In this document: positions 1 to 9,975 of the stretch, in pieces | Numbering within the stretch: position 1 is the first letter of the stretch | Layout: the number at the start of each line of letters is the position of its first letter | NCBI RefSeq assembly: GCF_000735435.1 | Contig: NZ_JMPP01000012.1 | Coordinates: forward strand, 17,748 to 81,747 | Direction: 5' to 3' | DNA from: Klebsiella planticola ATCC 33531 | Lineage (GTDB): Bacteria; Pseudomonadota; Gammaproteobacteria; Enterobacterales; Enterobacteriaceae | Length of the DNA: 64,000 bases | The notes under the pieces: generated by a model | The model's input: the letters and a program-made list of their open reading frames with translations, nothing else | Told to the model about the DNA's origin: nothing | The model's database searches: none | Translations under genes and position numbers: made by a program

Positions 1-210
1 CAGTTCGTTATTCAGCAACTCGCATTCATCGCGCCAGTGGGCCTCTTGCACCAGCTGCTGGCGCGCAGCGCTGAGCTCGATATCCAGTTCACGGCGATCC
101 TCGATAAGGTCGGCGCGAATTTGGTCAGCTTTGGCTTTGGTCGCCAGCCACCCTGCGACCAGCCCTACGGCCAGCGCCACGATGGCACTTATCACAATCG
201 AGATATCCAC
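1..210 (-). CDS. rmuC: RmuC, DNA recombination protein (5' end only)
   Basis: The first 70 codons of RmuC; the rest lies beyond the window edge. The start is a GTG at 208-210 preceded by a GGGGGC ribosome-binding sequence. The N-terminus is a hydrophobic segment (about residues 3-22) followed by a charged, coiled-coil-like stretch containing AHWRDECELLNNEL, close to the E. coli RmuC N-terminus. RmuC family proteins limit DNA inversions and are predicted membrane-anchored nuclease-like proteins with a long coiled coil. It lies downstream of udp on the same strand, as in E. coli. Confidence 0.85.
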   Translation of the reverse strand, partial: MDISIVISAIVALAVGLVAGWLATKAKADQIRADLIEDRRELDIELSAARQQLVQEAHWRDECELLNNEL

Positions 211-302
211 AACGCCCCCTGCGGCAACAACTTACGGCACAAAAATAGAATTGTGCTGTACAAACGTCCAGTTTAAAAGAGATTTCCTGCGAGGCGCAGC
301 GC

Positions 303-329
303 AAAAAAGAAAGGCCGGAAGATCCGGCC
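303..329 (-). terminator. Rho-independent terminator after udp
   Basis: A 7-bp GGCCGGA/TCCGGCC stem at 313-329, followed on the minus strand by a T-rich tract at 303-312, lies 20 bp after the udp stop codon and before rmuC. Confidence 0.8.
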
Positions 330-349
330 CTGGGGTGAGAGGCGAGGAA

Positions 350-1111
350 TTACAGCAGACGGCGAGCCGCTTCCACCACGATTTTTACCGCGTGGCTTTC
401 GGTTTGCTTCATGGTTTCCGCGTTCGGAATTTCCTGCTGGGTACGGTTGACGATAACCCCGGCGACCATCCCGGCACGCAGCCCCTGGCTGGCACACATG
501 GTCAGCAGGGTCGCAGATTCCATCTCGTAGTTCATGACCCCCATGGACTGCCACTCTTCCATAGAACCTTTAAAACGGCTGACCACGCGACCGGAGAAGG
601 TGTCGTAGCGCTCCTGGCCCGGGTAGAAGGTGTCAGATGATGCGGTAACGCCGATATGGGTGGTCGCACCGATCGATTTTGCCGCTTCAACCAACGCAGT
701 GGTACAGGCAAAGTCAGCCACGGCCGGGTATTCCATCGGCGCAAAGTGCAGACTCGCGCCATCGAGACGTACCGATGCGGTGGTGACCAGCACGTCGCCG
801 ACGTTAATGTGTGGCTGGATAGCCCCGGTGGTGCCGATACGCAGGAAGGTACGAATCCCCAGCTGCGCCAGTTCTTCAACGGCAATCGACGTTGACGGGC
901 CGCCGATACCGGTAGAGCAGACAATGACCGACTTGCCATCCAGTTCGGCACGCCAGGAGGTAAATTCGCGGTGAGATGCCAGCTTGACCGGCTTATCCAT
1001 CAGCGCGGCGATCTTTTCCACACGCTCCGGATCGCCAGGGACGATAGCCAGCGTAGCCCCTTGTAAATCGTTTTTGGTGAGGCCGAGATGAAAAACATCA
1101 GACTTAGACAT
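350..1111 (-). CDS. udp: Uridine phosphorylase
   Basis: Catalyses phosphorolysis of uridine to uracil and ribose 1-phosphate in the cytoplasmic pyrimidine salvage pathway. The 253-residue protein has the usual family length and nearly matches E. coli Udp. Visible are the phosphate-binding GDPERV loop (residues 26-31), the central GTTGAIQ motif, the uracil-contact segment YPGQERYD and the ribose-contact EMESATL. The ATG at 1111 is chosen over an upstream in-frame ATG because it begins [11 protein letters not shown] and has an upstream GAGGAG. Two CRP sites lie upstream, consistent with cAMP-CRP/CytR control. Confidence 0.97.
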   Translation of the reverse strand: MSKSDVFHLGLTKNDLQGATLAIVPGDPERVEKIAALMDKPVKLASHREFTSWRAELDGKSVIVCSTGIGGPSTSIAVEELAQLGIRTFLRIGTTGAIQPHINVGDVLVTTASVRLDGASLHFAPMEYPAVADFACTTALVEAAKSIGATTHIGVTASSDTFYPGQERYDTFSGRVVSRFKGSMEEWQSMGVMNYEMESATLLTMCASQGLRAGMVAGVIVNRTQQEIPNAETMKQTESHAVKIVVEAARRLL

Positions 1112-1180
1112 AAAAAACTCCTCTGTGGGTCGAATTATCAGCAGAAGCAAAACGGTACTTTACAGAAGCTACCCGCTAAA

Positions 1181-1251
1181 TTTTGTGACAAAAATCACCA
1201 TGAACAAAAAACATTGCAATGATTTTCCATCAAAAAGTGATAAACATCACA
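1181..1251 (-). promoter_or_regulatory. Two CRP sites upstream of udp
   Basis: TGTGACAAAAATCACC (1184-1199) and AGTGATAAACATCACA (1236-1251) both fit the TGTGA-N6-TCACA CRP consensus. They are separated by about 36 bp, the spacing at which CytR sits between two CRP dimers in E. coli udp. CytR binding here is inferred from that arrangement; the sites also lie upstream of dlhH on the other strand. Confidence 0.8.
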
Positions 1252-1377
1252 TTAACAAGTTATATTCATCGTGCCTGAACAAAAGATAGCCTGTTTCAGG
1301 CACTGTGCTTTGTTAACGTCCGGTCGATAGCGTCTATAGTTATCGATGCGCTAATAAATAAGGGTACGGAGAATACC

Positions 1378-2190
1378 ATGACCACAACCAAGCAACCTGG
1401 CTTTGCGCCTGCAGCCACGCCGCACGCTTCTACCGCCGTTCATACCTCGGAGGAGAGCATCACCACAGGCGAAACGTCGATCCCCACTCAGGGAGAGAAC
1501 ATGCCGGCCTATCATGCTCGTCCGAAGAACGCCGATGGCCTGCTCCCGGTCGTTATCGTTGTTCAGGAAATTTTCGGCGTCCATGAACATATCCGCGACA
1601 TTTGCCGCCGTCTGGCGCAGGAGGGGTATCTGGCTATCGCACCAGAGCTCTACTTCCGTCAGGGCGATCCGAATGACTATACCGATATCCCTACCCTGTT
1701 CCAGGAGCTGGTCAGCAAAGTGCCGGATGCACAGGTGCTGGCGGACCTCGACCATGTCGCCAGCTGGGCCGCACGTCACGGAGGCGATGCTCATCGTCTG
1801 CTGATCACCGGCTTCTGCTGGGGGGGACGCATTACCTGGCTTTATGCCGCCCACAACCCGCAGTTGAAAGCCGCCGTCGCCTGGTACGGGAAGCTGGTCG
1901 GGCAGAAAACCCTCAACTCAGCGAAATATCCGGTGGATATCGCCGTTGATCTCAACGCGCCGGTGCTGGGGTTGTATGGCGGCAAAGACGCCAGCATTCC
2001 GCAGGATACGGTGGAAACCATGCGCCACGCGCTTCGCGCGGCCAACGCCAAAGCAGAGATCATCGTCTACCCGGAAGCCGATCACGCCTTTAACGCCGAT
2101 TATCGCGCCAGCTATCATGAAGAGTCGGCCAAAGACGGCTGGCAGCGCATGCTGGCGTGGTTTGCACAGTATGGCGGGAAGCGCGCGTAA
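1378..2190 (+). CDS. dlhH: Dienelactone hydrolase family protein
   Basis: A 270-residue alpha/beta hydrolase, matching E. coli DlhH (YsgA, 271 residues). The dienelactone hydrolase catalytic triad is visible: Cys147 in GFCWGG, Asp204 in GGKDAS and His236 in ADHAFNADY. Family members hydrolyse dienelactone-like lactones, but the physiological substrate in enterobacteria is not established. It is divergent from udp and shares its regulatory region. The start ATG follows an AGGGTACGGAG sequence. Soluble, with no signal peptide. Confidence 0.93.
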   Translation: MTTTKQPGFAPAATPHASTAVHTSEESITTGETSIPTQGENMPAYHARPKNADGLLPVVIVVQEIFGVHEHIRDICRRLAQEGYLAIAPELYFRQGDPNDYTDIPTLFQELVSKVPDAQVLADLDHVASWAARHGGDAHRLLITGFCWGGRITWLYAAHNPQLKAAVAWYGKLVGQKTLNSAKYPVDIAVDLNAPVLGLYGGKDASIPQDTVETMRHALRAANAKAEIIVYPEADHAFNADYRASYHEESAKDGWQRMLAWFAQYGGKRA

Positions 2191-2194
2191 GCCG

Positions 2195-2887
2195 CTAGCG
2201 GTTGCCGATATGACGGTTAATCATATCGGCGATCGTGCCGTCATTCTTCCATGCCGCCAGGCAACCACAGACAAATTCATAGTGTTGTAGCCGGTTTCGT
2301 GGAACGCAAATCGCTTGCTGTATCTGACTAAAGCTATCAGGCAGCAGGCGAAACTGGGGATATTCCCGCGCCACGCTGGCAAGCGGTTGACGGATCCCGG
2401 CAACCATCTCCCCTTCCCCGGCGATAAAAGCGCGGATCGCCTCCTGGGAGGTGGCGTATTGACGCATCGTGGCATGCTGTAACGTGCGAATCAGATACAG
2501 CTCATAGGCCGCCCCTTTCCCGACGTTAATCGTCACTCCCGGGCGATCCATCTCTTGTACGGAGTGAATATCTCTGTCGTTTCTGACCAGCGCTGAACTT
2601 TCAATCGTGACATAGGGCGGGGTGAAGCACAGTTTGTCTTCGCGAGCGGGATCAATCGCCAGGAAAGCAATATCCCACTGGTTCAGCAAAGCCGCATCAA
2701 CCACTTTTCCGGCCGTCGGCCAGGTCACAAATCGCGCCTCGCAACCGTATTCAGCGGCCAGTTTTTTGGCTAACTCGGCGGTGATGCCACCCGGGGTATT
2801 ATCCGGCAATAACGTGGCAAGAACCGGGTTCCCCAGATTAATAGCAAAACATAAAGACCGCTGCGGATCGTCAAGTCTGGTCATCAT
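2195..2887 (-). CDS. Solute-binding-protein-like (SBP family 3) protein without signal peptide
   Basis: A 230-residue protein resembling family 3 periplasmic amino-acid-binding proteins: LCFAINLGNP near the start, ITAELAKKLAAEYGCEARFV, QWDIAFLAIDPARED and TPPYVTIESSALV are typical of the two-lobe fold. The ATG at 2887 follows a GGGGGAGA ribosome-binding site. It gives MMTRLDDPQRS, with no hydrophobic signal sequence or lipobox; the longer in-frame extension is not a convincing signal either. No permease or ATPase gene is nearby. E. coli has no gene here between dlhH and metE. The function is unknown; it could be a cytosolic ligand sensor or a relic of a transporter. Confidence 0.75.
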   Translation of the reverse strand: MMTRLDDPQRSLCFAINLGNPVLATLLPDNTPGGITAELAKKLAAEYGCEARFVTWPTAGKVVDAALLNQWDIAFLAIDPAREDKLCFTPPYVTIESSALVRNDRDIHSVQEMDRPGVTINVGKGAAYELYLIRTLQHATMRQYATSQEAIRAFIAGEGEMVAGIRQPLASVAREYPQFRLLPDSFSQIQQAICVPRNRLQHYEFVCGCLAAWKNDGTIADMINRHIGNR

Positions 2888-2980
2888 TCTCCCCCGGAAA
2901 TGTCTGTACGTGCCCTGTGCAGCTAAGCGTAGCCCAGCCGCGAGAACTCCGCAGGTTGCACGGCGCATGGGCCAGCACGG

Positions 2981-3020
2981 AAGAAAAAAGAAAAAAGAGG
3001 AGGAGGTCTGGGCCTCCTCC
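2981..3020 (-). terminator. Rho-independent terminator of metE
   Basis: A perfect 8-bp stem GGAGGAGG/CCTCCTCC (2999-3020) is followed on the minus strand by a T-rich tract (2982-2996), 18 bp after the metE stop. Confidence 0.85.
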
Positions 3021-3038
3021 GGGACGGGGGTAACGGAA

Positions 3039-5300
3039 TTAGGCCTGGCGCAGATTCTGCGCGGCTTTCACCATGTTGGCCAGCGCAGCGCGGGTTTCCG
3101 GCCAGCCGCGGGTTTTCAGGCCACAGTCCGGGTTGACCCACAGACGCTCTGCCGGGATACGCTGCGCCGCTTTCGCCAGCAGCGCTTCAATCCATTCCAC
3201 GCTCGGCACGTTCGGCGAGTGGATGTCATATACGCCCGGTCCGATTTCGTTCGGGTATTCGAACTCTTCAAACGACTCCAGCAGCTCCATGTCAGAACGC
3301 GAGGTTTCAATGGTGATCACGTCCGCATCCAGTGCGGCAATGGAATCCATGATGTCGTTGAACTCGCAGTAACACATATGGGTGTGGATCTGGGTATCAT
3401 CCCGCGCCACCGCGGCATTGATTCGGAAGGCTTCTACGCCCCACTGCAGGTAAGCATCCCAGTCGCTACGCTTAAGCGGCAGGCCTTCACGCAGCGCCGG
3501 CTCATCAATCTGGATAATGCCGATACCGGCCGCCTCCAGATCCGCCACTTCGTCACGCAGCGCCAGCGCAATCTGCTTAGCGATAGTTTCACGGCTGACA
3601 TCTTCACGCGGGAAGGACCAGCACAGAATGGTCACCGGGCCGGTGAGCATACCTTTCACCGGTTTGTCGGTCAGCGACTGAGCGAATTTCGCCCACTCAA
3701 CGGTGATCGCCTCCGGACGGCTGACGTCACCGATCACCACCGGCGGTTTCACGCAGCGGGAGCCGTAGCTCTGGACCCAGCCGTTCTGCGTGAAGATGAA
3801 GCCATCGAGGTGCTCGCCGAAGTACTCCACCATGTCGTTACGCTCGGCTTCGCCGTGAACCAGAACATCTAATCCTAAACGTTCCTGCTCAACAATCGCC
3901 TGCTTGATGTGCTCCGCAATACCGGTGCGATAGTGGTTCGCATCGAGATTGCCTTTTTTGAAGTCCAGACGCAGGCCACGGATCTCGGTAGTCTGTGGGA
4001 AAGAACCGATGGTCGTGGTCGGCCACGCCGGTAGATTGAAGCGCGTACGCTGTGCCCTGGCACGCTCAGCGTATGGGCTGTTGCGCTGGCTGTCCTGAGC
4101 GGTAATGGCCGCCAGACGTTTTTCCACCGCCGCATTATGTACGCGGGACGAGTGACGGCGAGCCTGAATCGGTGCGCTCCATTCAGCCAGTTTTGCGGTC
4201 TCGCCGCTGTTCAGCGCATCGCGCAGCAGCGCCAGCTCTTCACATTTTTGCAGGGCGAAGGCGAACCAGCTTTTCACTTCCGCGTCGAGACGGGTTTCCA
4301 CGCTCAGATCGATCGGGCTGTGCAGCAGGGAGCAGGAAGAAGCGATCCACAGCGCACGCTGGCCGACGAGGTCTTTAATTTGCGCATATTTCTCGGTCAG
4401 ATCGGCGCGCCAGACGTTGCGCCCGTTGATCAGGCCCGCAGAGAGCAGCCAGTCGGACGGCAGACGCTGATGCAGAGCAGCCACATCATCTTTACCGTGC
4501 ACCAGGTCAACGTGCAGGCCCTGCACCGGCAGCGCGGTGATGGTGTCGAGGTTCGCGGCGATGCCTTCAAAGTAGGTGGTCAGCAGCAGCTTAAGCTGGC
4601 CCGCGAGCGCATCATATGCCGGTTTGAATGCATCCAGCCACGCCTGCGGCAGCTCCAGTACCAGCGCCGGCTCGTCAATCTGCACCCACTCGATGCCGCG
4701 TTTTGCCAGCTCTGCCAGCACCTGCTGGTAAACCGGCAGGATATCGTTCAGCAGGCTCAAACGGTCAAACTGTTGGCCTTTGACTTTGCCCAACCACAGA
4801 TAAGTGACCGGCCCCAGCAGGACCGGTTTAACCTTATGGCCGAGCGCCAGCGCTTCATCCACTTCATCCAGCAGCTGGGTCCAGGTCAGTTTGAACTGCT
4901 GCCCTTTTACAAACTCCGGCACCATGTAGTGGTAGTTGGTGTTAAACCATTTGGTCATTTCTGCCGCTGCCGCCGGTTCGCCGGACGGCGCACGGCCGCG
5001 ACCAATGCGGAACAAGGTATCGATATCAACCGAGCCATCTTTGTTCTGATGACGAGCCGGCACGTTACCCAGTAGCAGGCTGGTGGTCAGAACATGGTCG
5101 TACCAGGCGAAATCACCCACCGGCAGCAGGTCAACGCCCGCCTGCTTCTGCTGCTCCCAGTGGCGGGCACGCAGCTCGCGGCCCACCGTCAGCAGTTCTT
5201 CGCGGGTCGAGTGACCCGCCCAGTAGCTCTCTTGCGCTTTTTTCAGCTCGCGACGTAGGCCAACGCGAGGGAAACCGAGGGTGTGATTAATAATTGTCAT
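3039..5300 (-). CDS. metE: Cobalamin-independent methionine synthase
   Basis: 5-methyltetrahydropteroyltriglutamate-homocysteine methyltransferase, the last step of methionine synthesis without B12. From the ATG at 5300 ([14 protein letters not shown]) the protein is 753 residues, the E. coli length. The N-terminal half is the duplicated barrel and the C-terminal half carries the zinc ligands in THMCYCEF (His641, Cys643) and NPDCGL (Cys726). It is divergent from metR, its activator. The shared region holds an ERIC element in the metE leader and MetJ-like boxes farther upstream, so MetR activation and MetJ repression are likely. Confidence 0.98.
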   Translation of the reverse strand: MTIINHTLGFPRVGLRRELKKAQESYWAGHSTREELLTVGRELRARHWEQQKQAGVDLLPVGDFAWYDHVLTTSLLLGNVPARHQNKDGSVDIDTLFRIGRGRAPSGEPAAAAEMTKWFNTNYHYMVPEFVKGQQFKLTWTQLLDEVDEALALGHKVKPVLLGPVTYLWLGKVKGQQFDRLSLLNDILPVYQQVLAELAKRGIEWVQIDEPALVLELPQAWLDAFKPAYDALAGQLKLLLTTYFEGIAANLDTITALPVQGLHVDLVHGKDDVAALHQRLPSDWLLSAGLINGRNVWRADLTEKYAQIKDLVGQRALWIASSCSLLHSPIDLSVETRLDAEVKSWFAFALQKCEELALLRDALNSGETAKLAEWSAPIQARRHSSRVHNAAVEKRLAAITAQDSQRNSPYAERARAQRTRFNLPAWPTTTIGSFPQTTEIRGLRLDFKKGNLDANHYRTGIAEHIKQAIVEQERLGLDVLVHGEAERNDMVEYFGEHLDGFIFTQNGWVQSYGSRCVKPPVVIGDVSRPEAITVEWAKFAQSLTDKPVKGMLTGPVTILCWSFPREDVSRETIAKQIALALRDEVADLEAAGIGIIQIDEPALREGLPLKRSDWDAYLQWGVEAFRINAAVARDDTQIHTHMCYCEFNDIMDSIAALDADVITIETSRSDMELLESFEEFEYPNEIGPGVYDIHSPNVPSVEWIEALLAKAAQRIPAERLWVNPDCGLKTRGWPETRAALANMVKAAQNLRQA

Positions 5301-5325
5301 TTTTAAGACCTCATAATTTTTTAAT

Positions 5326-5445
5326 CCGAAGGATTTCGGATTCAGGGAAGGCGGCAAGCTTGATCATCCCCGGGTGCTTACTCATGTAAGTGACCGGGGT
5401 GAGCAAGCGCAGCCAACGCGCCATAAATTCGAAAGACACAGGATT
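5326..5445. repeat. ERIC (enterobacterial repetitive intergenic consensus) element
   Basis: The segment around 5362-5420 matches the conserved ERIC core: TGTAAGTGACCGGGGTGAGC resembles the ERIC2 primer sequence, with the mirrored CCCCGGGTGCTTAC on the other arm, followed by AGCCAACGC. The element is an imperfect palindrome of about 120 bp; its outer ends are approximate. It lies wholly between the metE start codon and the metE/metR promoter region, so it should be transcribed as part of the metE 5' leader and may fold into a long hairpin. Confidence 0.8.
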
Positions 5446-5446
5446 T

Positions 5447-5470
5447 AGCCATCCAGATGTTTACACATCC
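5447..5470. promoter_or_regulatory. Candidate MetJ operator between metE and metR
   Basis: Three adjacent 8-mers read on the minus strand as GGATGTGT, AAACATCT and GGATGGCT, degenerate versions of the met box AGACGTCT. On the plus strand a TTTACA (5460-5465), 17 bp, TACTGT arrangement could be the metR promoter, so bound MetJ would overlap it. The assignment is inferred from position and similarity. Confidence 0.5.
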
Positions 5471-5533
5471 ATAATTGACAGGTACTGTATATTCCTCAAG
5501 CGCAAATTATTCATGCCGAAGTGAAGGACTTTC

Positions 5534-6487
5534 ATGATCGAAATTAAACACCTGAAAACGCTACAGGCGTTGCGGAACAGCGGGTCGCTGGCAGGCGCTG
5601 CGGCGGCTCTGCATCAAACCCAGTCCGCTCTGTCTCACCAGTTCAGCGATCTGGAACAACGCCTTGGCTTCCGTCTGTTTGTGCGTAAAAGTCAGCCTCT
5701 GCGTTTCACCCCGCAGGGGGAGATCCTGCTCCAGCTGGCAAACCAGGTGCTGCCGCAAATCAGCCGCGCGCTGCAGGACTGCCACGAGCCGCAGCAAACC
5801 CGTCTGCGCATCGCTATCGAGTGTCATAGCTGCATACAGTGGTTGACCCCGGCACTGGAGAGTTTCCGCGCCCGCTGGCCGCACGTCGAAGTGGATTTTC
5901 AGTCTGGCGTGACCTTTGACCCGCAGCCCGCCCTGCAGCAAAGCGAGCTGGACCTGGTCATGACCTCCGATATCCTGCCGCGTAGCGGCCTGCACTATTC
6001 GCCGATGTTCGATTTTGAAGTTCGTCTGGTGCTGGCGCCGGAGCATCCGCTGGCGGCGAAAACGCGCATCGCGCCAGAAGACCTGGCCTCGGAACTGCTG
6101 TTGATTTATCCGGTTCAGCGCGGTCGCCTGGATATCTGGCGCCACTTCCTGCAGCCGGCCGGTATCAGCCCGCAGCTCAAAAGCGTCGACAATACCCTGC
6201 TGTTAATCCAGATGGTCGCCGCACGGATGGGCATCGCCGCCCTGCCGCACTGGGTGGTGGAAAGTTTTGAACGCCAGGGTCTGGTGGTCACCAAAACCCT
6301 GGGCGAAGGACTGTGGAGCCGGCTGTACGCCGCGGTACGCGACGGCGAGCAGCGCCAGCCGGTCACCGAGGCGTTTATTCGCTCAGCGCGGAACCACGCT
6401 TGCGATCATTTGCCGTTTGTCCGGAGTGCGGAGCGACCCAACGGCGATGGACCCACAGTGAGGCCAGGATCACCAGAGCTCCTGTAA
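5534..6487 (+). CDS. metR: LysR-type regulator of methionine genes
   Basis: A 317-residue LysR-family activator that uses homocysteine as co-inducer to control metE, metH and related genes. The N-terminal winged helix-turn-helix (residues about 1-60, with [24 protein letters not shown]) is followed by a substrate-binding domain. Length and sequence match E. coli MetR. Divergent from metE. The region around the start reads TGAA-N5-TTCA (5522-5534), the MetR consensus, but it overlaps the ribosome-binding site and may be coincidental. Confidence 0.97.
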   Translation: MIEIKHLKTLQALRNSGSLAGAAAALHQTQSALSHQFSDLEQRLGFRLFVRKSQPLRFTPQGEILLQLANQVLPQISRALQDCHEPQQTRLRIAIECHSCIQWLTPALESFRARWPHVEVDFQSGVTFDPQPALQQSELDLVMTSDILPRSGLHYSPMFDFEVRLVLAPEHPLAAKTRIAPEDLASELLLIYPVQRGRLDIWRHFLQPAGISPQLKSVDNTLLLIQMVAARMGIAALPHWVVESFERQGLVVTKTLGEGLWSRLYAAVRDGEQRQPVTEAFIRSARNHACDHLPFVRSAERPNGDGPTVRPGSPELL

Positions 6488-7274
6488 TAAAGCTCGGCCA
6501 GTGGGGCTGTTCCTGCCAGATGGCAAGGTTAACCAGCAGCCCGGCGGGGACATGCACGTTATTCATAATGCCCAGCGTGCCGGCATCCACCTGCGTGGCC
6601 CCGTAGTTCCACATAAAGTAACCCAGCCCCGACGCCGCCACGCCCAGCCAGACCAGAACGCCCCACTGTAGGGTTGTGGTTGGCAGCCGCTGCGGATTAC
6701 CCAGCATAAACCAGGCCGCCACTGCCACCAGGAAGGCCCCCATATAAAACCACGCAAACGCGTTGTGCTGCGGCATCGGGCGCAGCTCCATCAGGCGCTT
6801 ATAGCCCACCATACCGATAGCAAAACTGAGGTTCGACAGCTGAACCAGCAGCAGTCCCGTCCAGAAATGATCGCTCACTTTGTCATAGCGAATAATGGCT
6901 GCGCCCAGCACCGCCAGCCCCGCGCTCAGCAGATATCCCCAGCGGAGCTTGCGTCCGCTGAGCAGATCGTAAATCAGCGTGATATACAGCGGCGTAAAGA
7001 CGGTAAACAGCAGGAATTCAGAAACCGTCAGGTACACATAGGCGCGGAATGCCAGCAGGTACATGATGCCAAGCTGCATCGCCCCGACCAGCATGTAGAG
7101 CACGATAGTACGCGGCGATTGCCCGCGGGTACGCAGAAACGGCAGAAAGACCAGCGCCGCCAGCCCCACGCGCATTAGCACGGAAAAGTAGCTATCGACG
7201 CTACCCGCCAGGTATTCGCCTATCAGGCTAAAGGAAAAAGCCCACAGGATAGTGGTAATAATCAGTAGCGCCAC
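6375..7274 (-). CDS. bioP: Biotin transporter of the EamA/DMT family
   Basis: A 299-residue inner-membrane carrier with ten predicted hydrophobic helices in two EamA repeats, nearly identical in pattern to E. coli YigM, shown to be the high-affinity biotin transporter BioP. It begins [21 protein letters not shown] and ends with a short cytoplasmic tail (RKRGSALSE). Its 3' end overlaps the 3' end of convergent metR by about 113 bp. Confidence 0.92.
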   Translation of the reverse strand: MALLIITTILWAFSFSLIGEYLAGSVDSYFSVLMRVGLAALVFLPFLRTRGQSPRTIVLYMLVGAMQLGIMYLLAFRAYVYLTVSEFLLFTVFTPLYITLIYDLLSGRKLRWGYLLSAGLAVLGAAIIRYDKVSDHFWTGLLLVQLSNLSFAIGMVGYKRLMELRPMPQHNAFAWFYMGAFLVAVAAWFMLGNPQRLPTTTLQWGVLVWLGVAASGLGYFMWNYGATQVDAGTLGIMNNVHVPAGLLVNLAIWQEQPHWPSFITGALVILASLWVHRRWVAPHSGQTANDRKRGSALSE

Positions 7275-7362
7275 AATGAATGTCTCTCAGGAAGAAGAGC
7301 ACTCATTGTAGCGGAGAGTCAGGTTGACGACTGAGCAATAAACGAACAGTCGTCAATCTTTA

Positions 7363-8163
7363 TCAGGCGAGATAGAGCTTACGCAGATAGTGCGGCACCG
7401 CATCGTCAGCGTTGCTGCCGATCACTTCCAGATCCGGATGCAGGTCTTTCAGCCGCTGGTGAGCGTTCTGCATAATGCAGCCTTTGCCCGCCATCGACAG
7501 CATTTCTGCGTCGTTCATGCCATCGCCAAACGCGATGCAGTCTTTCAGACCGTAGCCGAGCATTTTGGCGACCGCTTCCAGCGCATGCCCCTTCGACACG
7601 CCACCGGCCATCACTTCCAGGCAGGTCAGCGTGGAGAAGCTGACGTTCACGCGATCGCCCCAGCGGGCGTTGATCGCCTGCTCCAGCGGCAGCAGATGCT
7701 GATGATCATCGCAGGTGAAAAAGACTTTGCTGATCCCTTCGGGATCGAGTTCGCCCACTTCATACAGCTTGTAGTTAAACACCGCTTCTTTGAAAAAGCG
7801 CATCTCTTCCGGGCGATGGCGATTCATATACCACTCATCTTCGCGGTAGACGTTGGTCACCACCTTCGGGTCGTTACGCATCATTTCGAACAGATCGGCG
7901 GCAATATCACGGTCGAGGTTATGGGCAAAGATCTGTTTTCCCTCGCTGTCGTGCACGCGCGCGCCGTTGGAGGTGATCATATAGGATTTGATGCCGAGAT
8001 TGTCACGAATCTGGCCGACATCGATGTAATGGCGTCCGGTGGCGAAGACAAAATTGATCCCGCGCGCGGTCAGCAGCTGCAGCGTCTCTTTTGCGTAGGG
8101 CGTTAAGTAGTGATCGGGAGAAAGCAGCGTGCCATCTAAGTCAGACGCAACAACCTGGTACAT
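7363..8163 (-). CDS. yigL: HAD-superfamily sugar/pyridoxal phosphatase YigL
   Basis: A 266-residue Cof-type (IIB) HAD phosphatase. Motif I is DLDGTL (Asp8, Asp10), and motif IV is FGDGMNDAEML. E. coli YigL dephosphorylates pyridoxal phosphate and sugar phosphates. In enterobacteria its mRNA is stabilised by the sRNA SgrS during glucose-phosphate stress through a decay fragment of the pldB-yigL transcript. Here pldB lies 14 bp upstream on the same strand, so the same arrangement is possible. Confidence 0.94.
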   Translation of the reverse strand: MYQVVASDLDGTLLSPDHYLTPYAKETLQLLTARGINFVFATGRHYIDVGQIRDNLGIKSYMITSNGARVHDSEGKQIFAHNLDRDIAADLFEMMRNDPKVVTNVYREDEWYMNRHRPEEMRFFKEAVFNYKLYEVGELDPEGISKVFFTCDDHQHLLPLEQAINARWGDRVNVSFSTLTCLEVMAGGVSKGHALEAVAKMLGYGLKDCIAFGDGMNDAEMLSMAGKGCIMQNAHQRLKDLHPDLEVIGSNADDAVPHYLRKLYLA

Positions 8164-8177
8164 AAAAATTTTAACCT

Positions 8178-9200
8178 CTAAGCAGGGCGACGAGCGTTTT
8201 CGTCGGATTCATTGTGTCGACTGAAAAAATCGACGATGGCATTCAGCGCGACTGAGCGCATGGCGTCCTTTTCAAAAAGGATCTCATGGTATGCCCCTTC
8301 TATAACAAGCGGCTTATTACCTTCGCAGGGCCGACCTGCCGCGGCACGGAGTTCGCAGTAGCGCTCGTGCATGCGGTTATCAACCACGCGTTCTTCTTCT
8401 GCCTGCAATAACAGTGTGGGAGTGGTGTCTTTCTCTACGCCCGCCAGCGCCTCTTCGCCTGCGAGGATCCCCTCACGCACCCAGTGGTAGGTTGGCCCGC
8501 CGACGCGCAGCTGTGGTTCATCGGCATAGAAGCGCAGATTACGGCGATAGCGTTGGCGACTGTGCGTCAGCACGTTGACCGAAAAGGGCAGCGCCCGCCA
8601 GCGACCGGTACCCAGCGCATACTCTTCACGAATGCGCTGATGGCCCTCAGCCCAGTCGAGAATATGACGCACCATCCAGTCCGGGAAACGCATGACGATG
8701 CCGAACATGGGCGCGCACAGCGCAATAGCGTCGCAATGCTGCTGGTGACGCTGCAAAAACAGCGTCGCGATGGCCCCGCCCATCGAATGCGCGAGGATAA
8801 ACCTTTTTCGCCAGTGGCCGGGGGCAACTTCCTGCTGCCAGAGCGCCGCCAGATCGTCGACATAATCGCTAAAGCGCACCACGTGGCCGCGATGGCTGTC
8901 GGTCAATATGCGCCCGGAACGCCCCTGGCCGCGATGGTCGATAATCATCACGTCGAAACCGCTGTGGAACAGATCGTAAGCCAGCTCGGCGTATTTCACG
9001 TAGCTTTCAATACGCCCCGGACAGATGACCACGAGTCGATCGTTATCTTTGGCGCAAAAGCGAACAAAACGGACCGGGACATCGTCTACGCCCCTGAATT
9101 CCGCCTCTTCCCGCTGATGCCAGAAATCGGTGAGTGGCCCCATCGTAAAAGCCGCAAACGCGTTTTCTCGTGTATCCCAATCCTTTTGCTGCCGAAACAT
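8178..9200 (-). CDS. pldB: Lysophospholipase L2
   Basis: A 340-residue alpha/beta hydrolase that releases fatty acid from lysophospholipids at the inner membrane. The nucleophile elbow is AHSMGGA; DHRGQGRSG and the late His in GAYHEILFE are typical of the fold. The start MFRQQKDWDTREN (9200) matches E. coli PldB; an in-frame ATG 24 bp upstream is less likely. Cotranscribed with yigL downstream. Divergent from rhtB. Confidence 0.95.
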   Translation of the reverse strand: MFRQQKDWDTRENAFAAFTMGPLTDFWHQREEAEFRGVDDVPVRFVRFCAKDNDRLVVICPGRIESYVKYAELAYDLFHSGFDVMIIDHRGQGRSGRILTDSHRGHVVRFSDYVDDLAALWQQEVAPGHWRKRFILAHSMGGAIATLFLQRHQQHCDAIALCAPMFGIVMRFPDWMVRHILDWAEGHQRIREEYALGTGRWRALPFSVNVLTHSRQRYRRNLRFYADEPQLRVGGPTYHWVREGILAGEEALAGVEKDTTPTLLLQAEEERVVDNRMHERYCELRAAAGRPCEGNKPLVIEGAYHEILFEKDAMRSVALNAIVDFFSRHNESDENARRPA

Positions 9201-9309
9201 CGGGCTTACACCCCTGTTAACCACTGAAAATCGTTTTTTTAGCGCGCATCACACAATGCTTACGCAATAGCGTATTGTGGCATAAAAACAGACAACCAGG
9301 GAGTTTCTC

Positions 9310-9930
9310 ATGACGTTCGAGTGGTGGTTCGCCTATCTGCTGACATCCATTATCCTCAGCCTGTCGCCAGGTTCCGGGGCTATTAATACCATGACAACCT
9401 CGATCAACCACGGCTACCGCGGCGCGGCCGCCTCGATTGCCGGATTACAAACCGGGCTGGCGATCCATATCGTCCTTGTTGGTATCGGCCTGGGAACGCT
9501 GTTTTCCCGCTCGGTGCTGGCCTTCGAGGTGCTGAAGTGGGCCGGGGCGGCGTATCTTATCTGGCTGGGTATTCAGCAATGGCGCGCGGCGGGATCGCTC
9601 AATCTCAATACTCTGGCAAAGGCGCAAACGCGTGGAAAACTGTTCCAGCGCGCGGTCTTCGTCAACCTGACCAACCCGAAAAGCATTGTCTTTCTGGCGG
9701 CGCTGTTCCCGCAGTTTATCGTGCCGCATCAGCCGCAGGTCATGCAGTATCTGGTTCTCGGCGTCACCACTATTGCGGTAGATATCATTGTGATGATTGG
9801 CTACGCGACGCTGGCGCAGCGTATTGCGGCATGGATTAAAGGACCGAAACAGATGAAGGCGTTGAACAAAGTCTTCGGATCGTTATTTATGCTGGTAGGC
9901 GCGCTGTTAGCTTCCGCACGCCATGCCTGA
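9310..9930 (+). CDS. rhtB: Homoserine/homoserine lactone exporter
   Basis: A 206-residue LysE-family efflux protein with about six membrane helices. It contains the family [10 protein letters not shown] motif in the first helix and [18 protein letters not shown] midway. It is close to E. coli RhtB, which exports homoserine and its lactone. The ATG follows CAGGGAG. It converges on the related exporter rhtC, with a shared hairpin terminator between them. Confidence 0.95.
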   Translation: MTFEWWFAYLLTSIILSLSPGSGAINTMTTSINHGYRGAAASIAGLQTGLAIHIVLVGIGLGTLFSRSVLAFEVLKWAGAAYLIWLGIQQWRAAGSLNLNTLAKAQTRGKLFQRAVFVNLTNPKSIVFLAALFPQFIVPHQPQVMQYLVLGVTTIAVDIIVMIGYATLAQRIAAWIKGPKQMKALNKVFGSLFMLVGALLASARHA

Positions 9931-9939
9931 CGGGAGAGT

Positions 9940-9964
9940 CCCGGTTTGCCTGAAGCAAACCGGG
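9940..9964. terminator. Hairpin between convergent rhtB and rhtC
   Basis: A perfect 10-bp stem CCCGGTTTGC/GCAAACCGGG with a 5-nt loop lies between the two stop codons. T tracts are weak, so it may be a bidirectional terminator or simply a 3'-end stabilising structure. Confidence 0.6.
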
Positions 9965-9975
9965 AAAATCTGCGC

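Noticed and set aside
2622..3872. 416-codon plus-strand frame overlapping metE and the binding-protein gene
   Set aside because: It spans two well-supported minus-strand genes and a terminator, and shows no domain of its own.
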